Shown in pieces: positions 7,302 through 15,054 of a stretch of 64,000 nucleotides of DNA (the stretch's first letter is position 1; each line of letters starts with the position of its first letter). The notes under the pieces were generated by a model. That model had not been told where the DNA came from and did no database searches. It was given only the letters and a program-made list of their open reading frames with translations. The position numbers and the translations under genes are program-made. Where the stretch lies: assembly GCF_000719955.1 (NCBI RefSeq), contig NZ_JOII01000006.1, forward strand, positions 62,001 to 126,000, written 5' to 3'. Origin of the DNA: Streptomyces albidoflavus. Lineage in GTDB: Bacteria > Actinomycetota > Actinomycetes > Streptomycetales > Streptomycetaceae.

Positions 7302-8546
7302 ATGTTCACAGCCGAACTCGCCTCCTGGGCCCGCGAACCGGACCCCGGAAGATTTCCCTACGACGCCGTCGTCCGCGAGTACCACCGCGTCGGCAAGCAC
7401 TTCGTCCCCGCCGAACTGCTCCAGGAACTCACCCGGGTACGCGACATGCTGCCGGCCGTGCACGGCCCCTGGCCGGAGATACGCGCCCTGGCGTCCTTCC
7501 TCGACACCGCGCTGGACAAGCCGGACGGCCGCTACGACTACCCGACCTACCTGGCGCTGCCCGTCCTGGAACTGCCCAGCGCCGACGACCCGGTCTCCAC
7601 CGCGCCCTTCGCCCGGCCCCGCTGCGACCGGCTCATCGCCCAGCTCGTCGCCGACGCGCTCGACTTCGAACTGGCCGCGCTGGACGGGCTGAGCGTACGG
7701 CTGCCGGAGATGCGCCCCGGCGAGGATCTCGTCGTCAAGCGCTGCAAGCACGGACTGCGCGCGGTCCTGCCCGCCCTCGGCCGGATGGCCCTGGACCGGG
7801 GCGTCACCGCCACCGGCCACATCGACCGGGCCCGCCAGGTCCGCACCCTGGTCCGCGCCGACATGTCGGTGGCCGAACGGCGCGCGGTCCAGCTGAGCGT
7901 CCTGCCGGTCTACGTCTCCCACGACGAGTACCTCTTCCTGCGCGTCCTGCAGTCCTTCGAGACGACGTTCGTGCTGCTCGCCATGGACCTGCGCGCCGCC
8001 ATCGAGGCACTCGCCGGGCGCCGCGCCGAGGAGGCCGTCCACTTCATCCGGGGCGCCGAGGAGGCGCTGCGCGAGTCCGCGCCGCTCTTCTCCATGCTCG
8101 CCACCATGCAGATCGGCTCGTTCCGCACGTTCCGCGAGTTCACCGAGGGCGCCAGCGCCATCCAGTCCCGCGGCTACAAGCTGGTCGAGGCGCTCTGCCG
8201 CACCCCCGACAAGGAGCGGGCCGAGTCGCCCGCCTTCCACTCGGTGCCCGAGATCCACGCCCGCCTCGCCGGGGGACACCCCAACCTCGACGACGCCTAC
8301 CGCGAGGCCCGGGAGTCCGGCGCCCTCGACGCGGAGGCGGCCGCGGCGGTCGAGTCGGCCATGACCGGCTTCGCCCAGGCGCTCCAGCGCTGGCGCGGCA
8401 CCCACTACCGGCTCGCCGTGCGGATGCTCGGCGAGGCCACCGGCACCGGCTACACCGAGGGCACCCCGTACCTCGACTCGGTGCGCGACATACCCGTCTT
8501 CCACCACGCCGCGCCCGCGGCCGACCGGACCGTGAGGACACGATGA
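7302..8546 (+). CDS. Divergent TDO-superfamily haem protein (TDO/PrnB-like)
   Basis: A 414-residue protein whose second half aligns with the TDO core by eye: 'LQSFETTF' at the position of the distal-His helix, 'EGASAIQSRGYKLVE' at the substrate-Arg segment, and 'WRGTHYRLAVRMLG' with the axial haem ligand His368, followed by a 'GTGYTEGTPYL' glycine loop. The distal His is replaced by Leu216 and the carboxylate-binding Arg by Lys293. The long N-terminal region recalls PrnB of pyrrolnitrin synthesis rather than catabolic TDO. ATG 7302 has GCAGGA at the right spacing; an in-frame GTG lies 12 bp upstream. The reaction is not predictable. Confidence 0.6.
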   Translation: MFTAELASWAREPDPGRFPYDAVVREYHRVGKHFVPAELLQELTRVRDMLPAVHGPWPEIRALASFLDTALDKPDGRYDYPTYLALPVLELPSADDPVSTAPFARPRCDRLIAQLVADALDFELAALDGLSVRLPEMRPGEDLVVKRCKHGLRAVLPALGRMALDRGVTATGHIDRARQVRTLVRADMSVAERRAVQLSVLPVYVSHDEYLFLRVLQSFETTFVLLAMDLRAAIEALAGRRAEEAVHFIRGAEEALRESAPLFSMLATMQIGSFRTFREFTEGASAIQSRGYKLVEALCRTPDKERAESPAFHSVPEIHARLAGGHPNLDDAYREARESGALDAEAAAAVESAMTGFAQALQRWRGTHYRLAVRMLGEATGTGYTEGTPYLDSVRDIPVFHHAAPAADRTVRTR

Positions 8547-10210
8547 CCGCAGTGGACGCACCCGTGGGGATCGTCGGAGCCGGGCCCGTCGGCCTGGTCG
8601 CCGCCCTCAGACTCGCCGGCCTCGGCGTGGCCAGCATCGTGCTGGACGCCAAACCCTCCCTGGTCAAGCAGGGTTCCAAAGCCTGCCTCATCCAGGGCGA
8701 CGTCCTGGAGATCCTCGACAAGGCGGGGTGCGCCGACCCCGTCGACGCCGAGGGCGTGACCTGGCGCGTCGCGCGGACCTACGTGGCGAACGAGGAGATC
8801 CGCGCGGTCACCCATCCCAAGCCGCTCGGCTACGGCCCGTTCGTCAACATCTCCCAGTACCGCATCGAACAGGTCCTGGCCGAACGCGCCGCCGCCGAAC
8901 CCCTCATCGACCTGCGCTGGGACCACCAGGTCGAGGACGTCGCCCAGGACGCCGCCGGGGTCACGCTCACCGCCAGGACCTCCGGCGCCGAACAGGTCCT
9001 GCGCTTCCGGCACCTGGTCGCCTGCGACGGCGTCCGCAGCACCCTGCGCGAACTGCTGGGGGTGGAGTGGACCGGGTACACCCACAAGGACCGGTTCCTC
9101 ATCACCGACATCAAGGCCGAACTGCCGCTCGCCAAGGAACGGCACTTCCACTACAACCCGTCGTTCAACCCGGGCCGCCAGCTGGTCATGCACCCGCAGC
9201 CGGACGACATCTGGCGCATCGACTGGCAGCTCCCGCCCGACGCCGACATCGAGGCCGAACGCGCCGACGGCCGCTTCGACGCCCGGGTGCGCGCCGTCAT
9301 CGGCGACATCCCCTACGAGATCGACTGGGTCAGCACCTACCGCTTCCACCAGCGCGTCGTCGCCCGGCTCCGGGTGGGCCGGGTGCTCTTCGCGGGCGAC
9401 GCCGCCCACGCCCTGCCGCCGTACGGCTCGCGCGGCATGAACAGCGGCATCCAGGACGCCGACAACCTCGCCTGGAAACTCGCCCAGATCGAGCGGGGCC
9501 TGGCCGACGAGGAACTGCTGGAGAGCTACCACACCGAGCGGTACGCCGCGGCGCGCGAGAACCTCCGGGTCACCGAGGCCACCATCCGCTTCATGGTGCC
9601 CCCGCACCCCCTGCGCCGCTGGGCCCGGTCCGTCCTGCTGCGCCTCTCCAAGGTCCTGCCCTCGGCCGAGCGGCGGGTCAACAGCGGCCGCATGGCGGAG
9701 CCGTACGTCTACCGCGAGTCGCCGCTCATCCCGGGGGCCGAGGCCCACCCGCTGCTCGGCGCCTTCGCACCGGACGCGGCGCTCACCGGCGAGGGCGCCC
9801 CCGACCGGCTGCGCCGCCTCTTCGGCCGCGGCTTCACCGGGCTGCTGATCGCCCCCGACGCGGCCGGCGCCGCCCGGCTCGCCGCCGAGGCCCGCTCGCA
9901 CCCGTGGGCCGTCCCGGCCGGCCTCGTCGCGGTGCTCCCCGCCGGCGTCCCGGCCGACGGCCTGCCCGAGGACGTCACCCTCGTCCGCACCGGCCCCGAG
10001 GGCCTGCCCGCCGGGTACGCCGCCACCACCCCGGTGTGGTGGCTGGTCCGGCCCGACGGCCACCTCGCCGCCCGCTCCACCCGCGGCGAGAGCTTCGCCG
10101 CCGCACTCCACACCGCCGCCGGAGCCAGCGTCCCGGCCGACGACGGCACCACTCCGGAAGGCGACGCCGCCCGCGTGGCCGCCCCCCTGCTGAGAGGAAC
10201 CCAGGCATGA
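8543..10210 (+). CDS. FAD-dependent aromatic hydroxylase (PHBH/PheA fold)
   Basis: The 555-residue flavoprotein monooxygenase has the GxGxxG dinucleotide motif at residues about 9-16 (GIVGAGPVG), the 'ACDGVRS' DG motif, and the 'VLFAGDAAHALPPYGSRGMNSG' GD motif near residue 285. These single-component enzymes use NAD(P)H and O2 to hydroxylate activated aromatic rings; closest relatives by feel are 3-(3-hydroxyphenyl)propionate and phenol hydroxylases, including the C-terminal thioredoxin-like tail. In this context ring hydroxylation of a kynurenine or anthranilate unit is likely. ATG lies in a 4-bp overlap with the preceding gene. Confidence 0.82.
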   Translation: MTAVDAPVGIVGAGPVGLVAALRLAGLGVASIVLDAKPSLVKQGSKACLIQGDVLEILDKAGCADPVDAEGVTWRVARTYVANEEIRAVTHPKPLGYGPFVNISQYRIEQVLAERAAAEPLIDLRWDHQVEDVAQDAAGVTLTARTSGAEQVLRFRHLVACDGVRSTLRELLGVEWTGYTHKDRFLITDIKAELPLAKERHFHYNPSFNPGRQLVMHPQPDDIWRIDWQLPPDADIEAERADGRFDARVRAVIGDIPYEIDWVSTYRFHQRVVARLRVGRVLFAGDAAHALPPYGSRGMNSGIQDADNLAWKLAQIERGLADEELLESYHTERYAAARENLRVTEATIRFMVPPHPLRRWARSVLLRLSKVLPSAERRVNSGRMAEPYVYRESPLIPGAEAHPLLGAFAPDAALTGEGAPDRLRRLFGRGFTGLLIAPDAAGAARLAAEARSHPWAVPAGLVAVLPAGVPADGLPEDVTLVRTGPEGLPAGYAATTPVWWLVRPDGHLAARSTRGESFAAALHTAAGASVPADDGTTPEGDAARVAAPLLRGTQA

Positions 10211-11151
10211 CCACCCAACCACCCCCGTACGCATGGCTCAACGGTGGAGTCGTCCCCTGGGACCAGTGTGTTCTGCACGCGCGCAGCCAGGGGGCGTTCT
10301 GGGGCGCCAACGTCTTCGAGGGGCTGCGGGTCTACCGGGACGAGGACGGGCAGCGCCAGGTCTTCCGCGTCCAGGACCACCTGGACCGGCTGCGCCGCTC
10401 GATGAAGAGCCTGCACATGGAGATCGAGTACACCGACGAGGAGCTGACCCGGGCCTGCATGGACCTGGTCCTCGCCAACGACTTCGAGGCCGACGCCCAC
10501 GTCTGCGTGGTCGCCTACTTCGGTCTGGGCTCCACCTTCGACCCGATGGGGCGCACCACCGAGACGGGCGTCCACATCACCTCCACGCCGGTGCCGCGCT
10601 CCGCCGCGCACGGCAGCGGGGTGGCCGCGACGATCTCCTCCTGGCGCCGCATCGGCGACGACACGATGCCCCCGCGCATCAAGACCGGCGCCAACTACCA
10701 CAACAGCCGCCTCGCCCAGCACGAGGCGCTGCGCAACGGCTACGACACGGCGCTCCTCCTCAACCAGCAGGGCACCCTCGCCGAGGCCCCCGGCTCCTGC
10801 GTGGTGGTCGTCCGCGACGGCCGGCTGATCACCCCGCCCGGCACCAGCGGCGTCCTGGAGGGCATCACCGTCGACACCGTCGCGCGCCTCGCCGACGAGC
10901 AGCTCGGCCTGACCCTCCAGCACCGCCCCGTCGACCGCACCGAGCTGTACGTGGCCGACGAGGTCTTCCTCTGCGGCACCATGTCCGAGCTGCTGCCGGT
11001 CACCAGCGTCGACCGGCTCCCCGTCGGCGACGGCACCCCGGGCCCGCTGACCCGCGCCCTGCAGAACCACTACGACGACGCGGTCCGCGGCCTCGGCAAG
11101 CACCCCGAGTGGTGCACCCCGGTCCCGGCCCGGACGGGCGGTGCCGCATGA
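10207..11151 (+). CDS. Class IV aminotransferase (branched-chain-aminotransferase-like)
   Basis: A 314-residue fold-type IV PLP enzyme. 'GANVFEGLRVYR' near residue 35 is the IlvE-like start of the fold; Lys159 in 'PRIKTGANYHNSRLA' is the Schiff-base lysine; 'LEGITVDTVARLA' and 'LYVADEVFLCGT' form the cofactor phosphate pocket as in IlvE. Its placement in a kynurenine-type cluster suggests transamination of a pathway intermediate rather than valine/leucine metabolism. Kynurenine transamination would give kynurenic-acid-type rings; that is inference. Translationally coupled on both sides. Confidence 0.82.
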   Translation: MTTQPPPYAWLNGGVVPWDQCVLHARSQGAFWGANVFEGLRVYRDEDGQRQVFRVQDHLDRLRRSMKSLHMEIEYTDEELTRACMDLVLANDFEADAHVCVVAYFGLGSTFDPMGRTTETGVHITSTPVPRSAAHGSGVAATISSWRRIGDDTMPPRIKTGANYHNSRLAQHEALRNGYDTALLLNQQGTLAEAPGSCVVVVRDGRLITPPGTSGVLEGITVDTVARLADEQLGLTLQHRPVDRTELYVADEVFLCGTMSELLPVTSVDRLPVGDGTPGPLTRALQNHYDDAVRGLGKHPEWCTPVPARTGGAA

Positions 11152-11927
11152 GCCTGCTGACCGACCTGGTGACGGCGGTGCGCACCGGCGGCGTCCGCGT
11201 CGTCGACCTGACCTCCCCGCTCAGCGAGGAGACCCCGATCATCGACCTGCCGCCCGAACGCGGCCAGCCCTGGCCCTTCGGCCGCGAGGTGATCAGCCAC
11301 TACGACGCGGCCGGCCCCACCGTCTACTGGAACAACATCCGGCTCTCCGAGCACACCGGCACCCACTTCGACGCGCCCGTGCACTGGCTCTCCGGCAAGG
11401 ACGGCCAGGACGTCTCCCAGGTCCCGGCCGAGCGCCTGGTCGGCCCCGCCGCCGTCATCGACCTCACCGCCGAGGCCGCCGACGATCCCGACTTCCTGAT
11501 GCGCCGCGAGCACGTCGAGGCGTGGCAGGAGCGCCACGGCGCGCTGCCCGAGGGCGGCTGGCTCCTCTACCGGAGCGGCTGGGCCGAGCGCCAGGACGAC
11601 CCGGCCGCCTTCCACAACGGCCGCCACACCCCGGGCGTCGCCCCCGACTGCGCGCGCTGGCTCGCCGAGGAGACCCCGCTGGCCGGGATCGGCGTGGAGA
11701 CCGTCGGCACCGACGCCGGACTCGCCGGCGAGTTCCCCGACCGGCCGTACCCCTGCCACTGGTACTTCCACGGCGCCGGCAAGTACGGCCTGACCCAGCT
11801 GCGGAACCTCGCCCAGCTGCCGCCCACCGGCGCGGTCCTCATCGCGGGGCCGCTGCCCATCGTCGGCGGCTCCGGCAGCCCCAGCCGGGTGCTCGCCCTG
11901 GTCGAGACCGCCCCCGAAGGAGCCTGA
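11148..11927 (+). CDS. Cyclase-family hydrolase (kynurenine formamidase-like)
   Basis: The 259-residue product contains the defining metal motif of this family, H-x-G-T-H-x-D-x-P-x-H, at residues 69-79 (His69, His73, Asp75, His79). Bacterial KynB, which deformylates N-formylkynurenine, belongs here, as do other amide hydrolases and isatin hydrolases. The early 'VDLTSPLSEETP' strand is also typical. With a TDO-family gene in the same operon, N-formylkynurenine hydrolysis is the most economical role. ATG in a 4-bp overlap with the aminotransferase gene. Confidence 0.82.
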   Translation: MSLLTDLVTAVRTGGVRVVDLTSPLSEETPIIDLPPERGQPWPFGREVISHYDAAGPTVYWNNIRLSEHTGTHFDAPVHWLSGKDGQDVSQVPAERLVGPAAVIDLTAEAADDPDFLMRREHVEAWQERHGALPEGGWLLYRSGWAERQDDPAAFHNGRHTPGVAPDCARWLAEETPLAGIGVETVGTDAGLAGEFPDRPYPCHWYFHGAGKYGLTQLRNLAQLPPTGAVLIAGPLPIVGGSGSPSRVLALVETAPEGA

Positions 11928-11929
11928 CC

Positions 11930-12619
11930 ATGCGGGACAGCACGGGATTCGACCGCGCCAGCGACCTGCTGCGGCGGCACACCGGTGACACCGGGCGCCC
12001 CGGCGAGTTCACCCTCCTGGACCGCGAATGGGAGCTGCTGGACGGGGTGTTCAGCCCGACCTACACCCCGGTCACCGGCCTGTTCACCACCTGGCTGCCG
12101 TTCCCCGACGGGGGCTCCTTCCTGGAGATCGGCTCGGGCACCGGGGTCACCGCCGTGGTCGCGGCCCAGGAGGGCTGCGCCTCGGTGACCGCCCTGGACC
12201 TGAGCGAGGAGGCCGTCGAGAACACCCGCCGCAACGCCGCCCGCCACGGCGCCGGGGACCGCGTACGGGTGCTCAGGAGTGACCTGTTCTCGGCGCTCGG
12301 GCCCGAGGAGCGCTTCGACCTCATCTACTGGAACTCCAACTTCGCCGAGCCGCCCGAGGGTTTCGTCAACGAGACCGACCTGCACCACGCCTTCTTCGAC
12401 CCCGGGTACGACGCGCACCGCCGCTTCCTGCGCGAGGCCCCGGCCCGGCTGAACCCCGGCGGACGCGTCCTCCTCGGCTTCAGCAGCATCGGCAACGTCG
12501 AACTGCTGCGTGCCCTGGCGGCCGAATCGGGACAGAAGCTCACGCTCTTCAGAAGTCAAGGGCGAGAAGTGGACACGATGGTGATCGAGTTTCAGATGTG
12601 GGAGCTCACGGCGGAGTGA
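11930..12619 (+). CDS. SAM-dependent methyltransferase
   Basis: The 229-residue class I methyltransferase shows motif I 'FLEIGSGTGVTAV' (about residues 65-77), the acidic 'TALDLSEEAVENTRRNA' ribose-binding strand, and 'LIYWNSNFAEPP', which takes the place of the N-P-P-Y motif found in HemK-like N-methyltransferases. 'LNPGGRVLLGFSSIG' completes the fold. The target could be an amino, hydroxyl or ring carbon of the pathway product. It begins 2 bp after the cyclase stop; the ribosome site GAAGGAG lies inside the end of that gene. Confidence 0.8.
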   Translation: MRDSTGFDRASDLLRRHTGDTGRPGEFTLLDREWELLDGVFSPTYTPVTGLFTTWLPFPDGGSFLEIGSGTGVTAVVAAQEGCASVTALDLSEEAVENTRRNAARHGAGDRVRVLRSDLFSALGPEERFDLIYWNSNFAEPPEGFVNETDLHHAFFDPGYDAHRRFLREAPARLNPGGRVLLGFSSIGNVELLRALAAESGQKLTLFRSQGREVDTMVIEFQMWELTAE

Positions 12620-12678
12620 CCTCCCCCACAATCGACGGGTCAGACCCACCGCACAGACGACCGACCGAAGGACCGCAC

Positions 12679-13122
12679 GTGCCCCAGAACGACGACGCCC
12701 GCGACCGCACCCTCTCCCTCCTGGACGACATCAGCCGGGGTGTGCTGGTCACCCTGAAGAAGGACGGCCGCCCGCAGCTGTCCAACGTCGACTTCACCTA
12801 CGACCCGGAGAAGGGCGTCATCCGCTTCTCCACCACCGACGGCCGCGCCAAGGTCCGCAACCTGCGCCGCGACCCCCGGATCAGCCTCCACGTCACCACC
12901 GCCAACGGCGGCGCGTACGCGGTCTTCGAGGGCACCGCCACCCTCTCCGACGTGGCCGCCGCCCCCGACGACGAGGCCGTCGAGGAACTGGTCGACGTCT
13001 ACCGCGCCGTCCAGGGGGAGCACCCCGACTGGGACGAGTACCGCACGGTCATGGTCGAGGACGGGCGCCTCGTCGTCCGGTTCTCCATCGACCACAGCTA
13101 CGGCTGGGTCCCCGGCGCCTGA
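12679..13122 (+). CDS. PPOX-class flavin/F420-dependent oxidoreductase
   Basis: The 147-residue split-barrel protein has the pattern of actinobacterial PPOX enzymes: 'GVLVTLKKDGRPQLSNVDFTY' type N-terminus, 'FSTTDGRAKVRNLRRDPRI' cofactor segment, 'YAVFEGTATLS', and a C-terminal 'YGWVPG'. Members bind F420, FMN or haem; actinobacterial ones are often F420-dependent reductases. GTG 12679 has GAAGGA 6 bp upstream. The 59-bp gap from the methyltransferase gene suggests the same transcript. It may reduce an intermediate produced by the dioxygenase or monooxygenase. Confidence 0.75.
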   Translation: MPQNDDARDRTLSLLDDISRGVLVTLKKDGRPQLSNVDFTYDPEKGVIRFSTTDGRAKVRNLRRDPRISLHVTTANGGAYAVFEGTATLSDVAAAPDDEAVEELVDVYRAVQGEHPDWDEYRTVMVEDGRLVVRFSIDHSYGWVPGA

Positions 13123-13202
13123 TCCTCGCCCCGCTCACCCCCGGCGGGGCGCCACCGCGCCCCGCCGTCCACCCCGCACCACCGGAACAAGGAGTCCCGC
13201 CC

Positions 13203-13775
13203 ATGCCCCGCCTGCACGTCGTCATAGCCTCCACCCGCCCCGGCCGCACCGGCCCGGCCGTCGCCGACTGGTTCACCGGCATCGCCGAGAAGCACGGCGG
13301 GTTCGACGTCCACGTCGTCGACCTGGCCGAGGTCGGGCTGCCCCTGCTGGACGAGCCGCACCACCCCGCGGAGCGGAACTACACCCACCAGCACACCAAG
13401 GACTGGAGCGCCTCGGTCGACGCCGCCGACGCCTTCGTCTTCGTCGCCCCCGAGTACAACTACGGCATCAACGCCGCCCTGAAGAACGCCATCGACTACC
13501 TCTACTTCGAGTGGCAGTACAAGCCGGTCGGCATCGTCAGCTACGGCAACACCTCCGCCGGCCTCCGGGCCGCGCAGATGACCAAGCAGGTCGTCACCAC
13601 GCTGAAGATGATGCCGGTCACCGAGTCCGTGGCGATCCACTTCATCGGCACCCACATCGCCGAGGAAGGCACCTTCCAGGGCACCGAGGGCATGGCCGAG
13701 GCCGCCGGCGGGATGCTCGACGAGATCGCCCGGTTCGCCGAGGCGCTGCGCCCGCTGCGCGAGCCCGCAGTCTGA
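13203..13775 (+). CDS. NADPH-dependent FMN reductase
   Basis: The 190-residue flavodoxin-fold protein has the phosphate-binding start 'VVIASTRPGRTGPAVADW' and the isoalloxazine motif 'APEYNYGINAALKNAIDYL', both diagnostic for NADPH:FMN reductases and azoreductases. It could deliver reduced flavin to another cluster enzyme or reduce a quinone or quinone-imine intermediate. A start at ATG 13203 follows AAGGAG at good spacing. The 80-bp gap to the PPOX gene contains no terminator. Confidence 0.85.
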   Translation: MPRLHVVIASTRPGRTGPAVADWFTGIAEKHGGFDVHVVDLAEVGLPLLDEPHHPAERNYTHQHTKDWSASVDAADAFVFVAPEYNYGINAALKNAIDYLYFEWQYKPVGIVSYGNTSAGLRAAQMTKQVVTTLKMMPVTESVAIHFIGTHIAEEGTFQGTEGMAEAAGGMLDEIARFAEALRPLREPAV

Positions 13776-13818
13776 CCCGACCGCCCTGACAGCGCCCGGA
13801 ACCCTGGAGGGGAACGCC

Positions 13819-15054
13819 GTGCAGCAAGCCCACATCATCCTGGTCGGAAGTGGCGGACAGCCCTACCGCGACTACGCCTTCCGGTCCCTGGCCGGACGGT
13901 ACCGGCTCTCGGCCCTGCTGCCGACGGACCCCACCTGGCAACAGCCCCACCTCCAGGACTGGCGCACCGCCGACCTCACCGACCCGGACGCCGTCACCGG
14001 CGCCCTGAAGGAGCTGGCCGACGACGGCTCCGCGGTGCTCACCTGGGACGAGACCGTCCTGGAGGTCACCGCGGAGGCGGCGGGCCGGCTCGGCCTGCAC
14101 CACATGAGCGCCCGCTCCGCCCAGCGCTGCCGGGACAAGTACCTCACCCGCCGCCTGCTGGACGAGGCGGGGCTGCCCGCCGTCCGCCACGGCCTCGCCC
14201 ACACCGCCCGGGAGGCCGAGGAGATCGCCGCCCGCCTGGGCTTCCCCGTCGTCGTCAAACCCCGCGCCCTCGCCGGCAGCGTCGGCGTGGTCCGCGTCGA
14301 GGAGCCGGAGGCGGTCGCCGCCGCCTTCGAGCTGGCGGGCGGCGCCGGGTACGCCACCCTGCCGAACGGCCACGGTATCCTCGTCGAGGAGTTCCTCGAC
14401 GGCCCCGAGATCAGCGTCGACAGCGCCGTCCTGGACGGCGAGGTGAGCTGTGTCCAGGTGGCCGCCAAACGCCTCGGCTACGCCCCGCACTTCGAGGAGA
14501 CCGGCCACCTCGTCAAGGGCTGGGACGGCACCGAGCCGTGGGCCGATGAGGTCCGCGCCCTGGTCACCGCCGCCCACACCGCCCTCGGCGTGGAGGCGGG
14601 CGTCACCCACGCCGAGGTCCGCCTCACCTCCCGCGGCCCGCGCCTGGTCGAACTCAACGGACGGCTCGGCGGCGACCTCATCCCGTACGCGGGACAGCTC
14701 GCCACCGGCGTCGACCTGGTCCGGGCGGCCGCCGCCGTCGCCCTCCGGGAGCGGCCCGACCTCACCCCCACCCGCGCCCTCACCACCGAGGTCCGGTTCG
14801 TCTACCCGCCGCACGACGGGCGGGTCGCGGCCGTCTCGGTCGGCCGGGCCGCCGAACTGCCCGGCGTGGCCCACGCCGCCACCCTGGTGGCCCCCGGCGA
14901 CACGCTGCTCCTCCCGCCGCGCCAGCCGATACCCCGGCTCGCGGTGCTCATCGCCGAGGCCGCCGACGAGGCCGGGTGCGCCGAGGTCCTGGCCCGGGCA
15001 CTGCCGGAGGTCACCAGCGAGGTCGTCCCGCTCACCGGGGAGCCCGGCCGATGA
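13819..15054 (+). CDS. ATP-grasp ligase (third of the cluster)
   Basis: The 411-residue ATP-grasp enzyme has 'RCRDKYLTRRLLDEAG' at the junction to the central domain, ATP lysine and loop 'VVVKPRALAGSVGVVRV' (about residues 150-166), 'ILVEEFLDGPEISVDS' hinge, and an intact metal motif 'LVELNGRLGGDLIP' near residue 278. It looks like the carnosine-synthase/PylC/bacilysin-ligase type of dipeptide-forming ligase. Unlike the ligase at 4064, Asn is retained in the metal motif. GTG start; GGAGGGG lies about 9 bp upstream. Its stop overlaps the transporter start. Confidence 0.78.
   Translation: MQQAHIILVGSGGQPYRDYAFRSLAGRYRLSALLPTDPTWQQPHLQDWRTADLTDPDAVTGALKELADDGSAVLTWDETVLEVTAEAAGRLGLHHMSARSAQRCRDKYLTRRLLDEAGLPAVRHGLAHTAREAEEIAARLGFPVVVKPRALAGSVGVVRVEEPEAVAAAFELAGGAGYATLPNGHGILVEEFLDGPEISVDSAVLDGEVSCVQVAAKRLGYAPHFEETGHLVKGWDGTEPWADEVRALVTAAHTALGVEAGVTHAEVRLTSRGPRLVELNGRLGGDLIPYAGQLATGVDLVRAAAAVALRERPDLTPTRALTTEVRFVYPPHDGRVAAVSVGRAAELPGVAHAATLVAPGDTLLLPPRQPIPRLAVLIAEAADEAGCAEVLARALPEVTSEVVPLTGEPGR

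Noticed and set aside
5841..8561. Minus-strand 906-codon frame across four cluster genes
   Set aside because: Shadow frame with no domain; the plus-strand genes carry catalytic motifs.
5386..11927. The kynurenine-type genes as an ordinary tryptophan catabolic operon
   Set aside because: Catabolic kyn operons do not carry three ATP-grasp ligases, a methyltransferase and an exporter in coupled order; TDO residues are also diverged.
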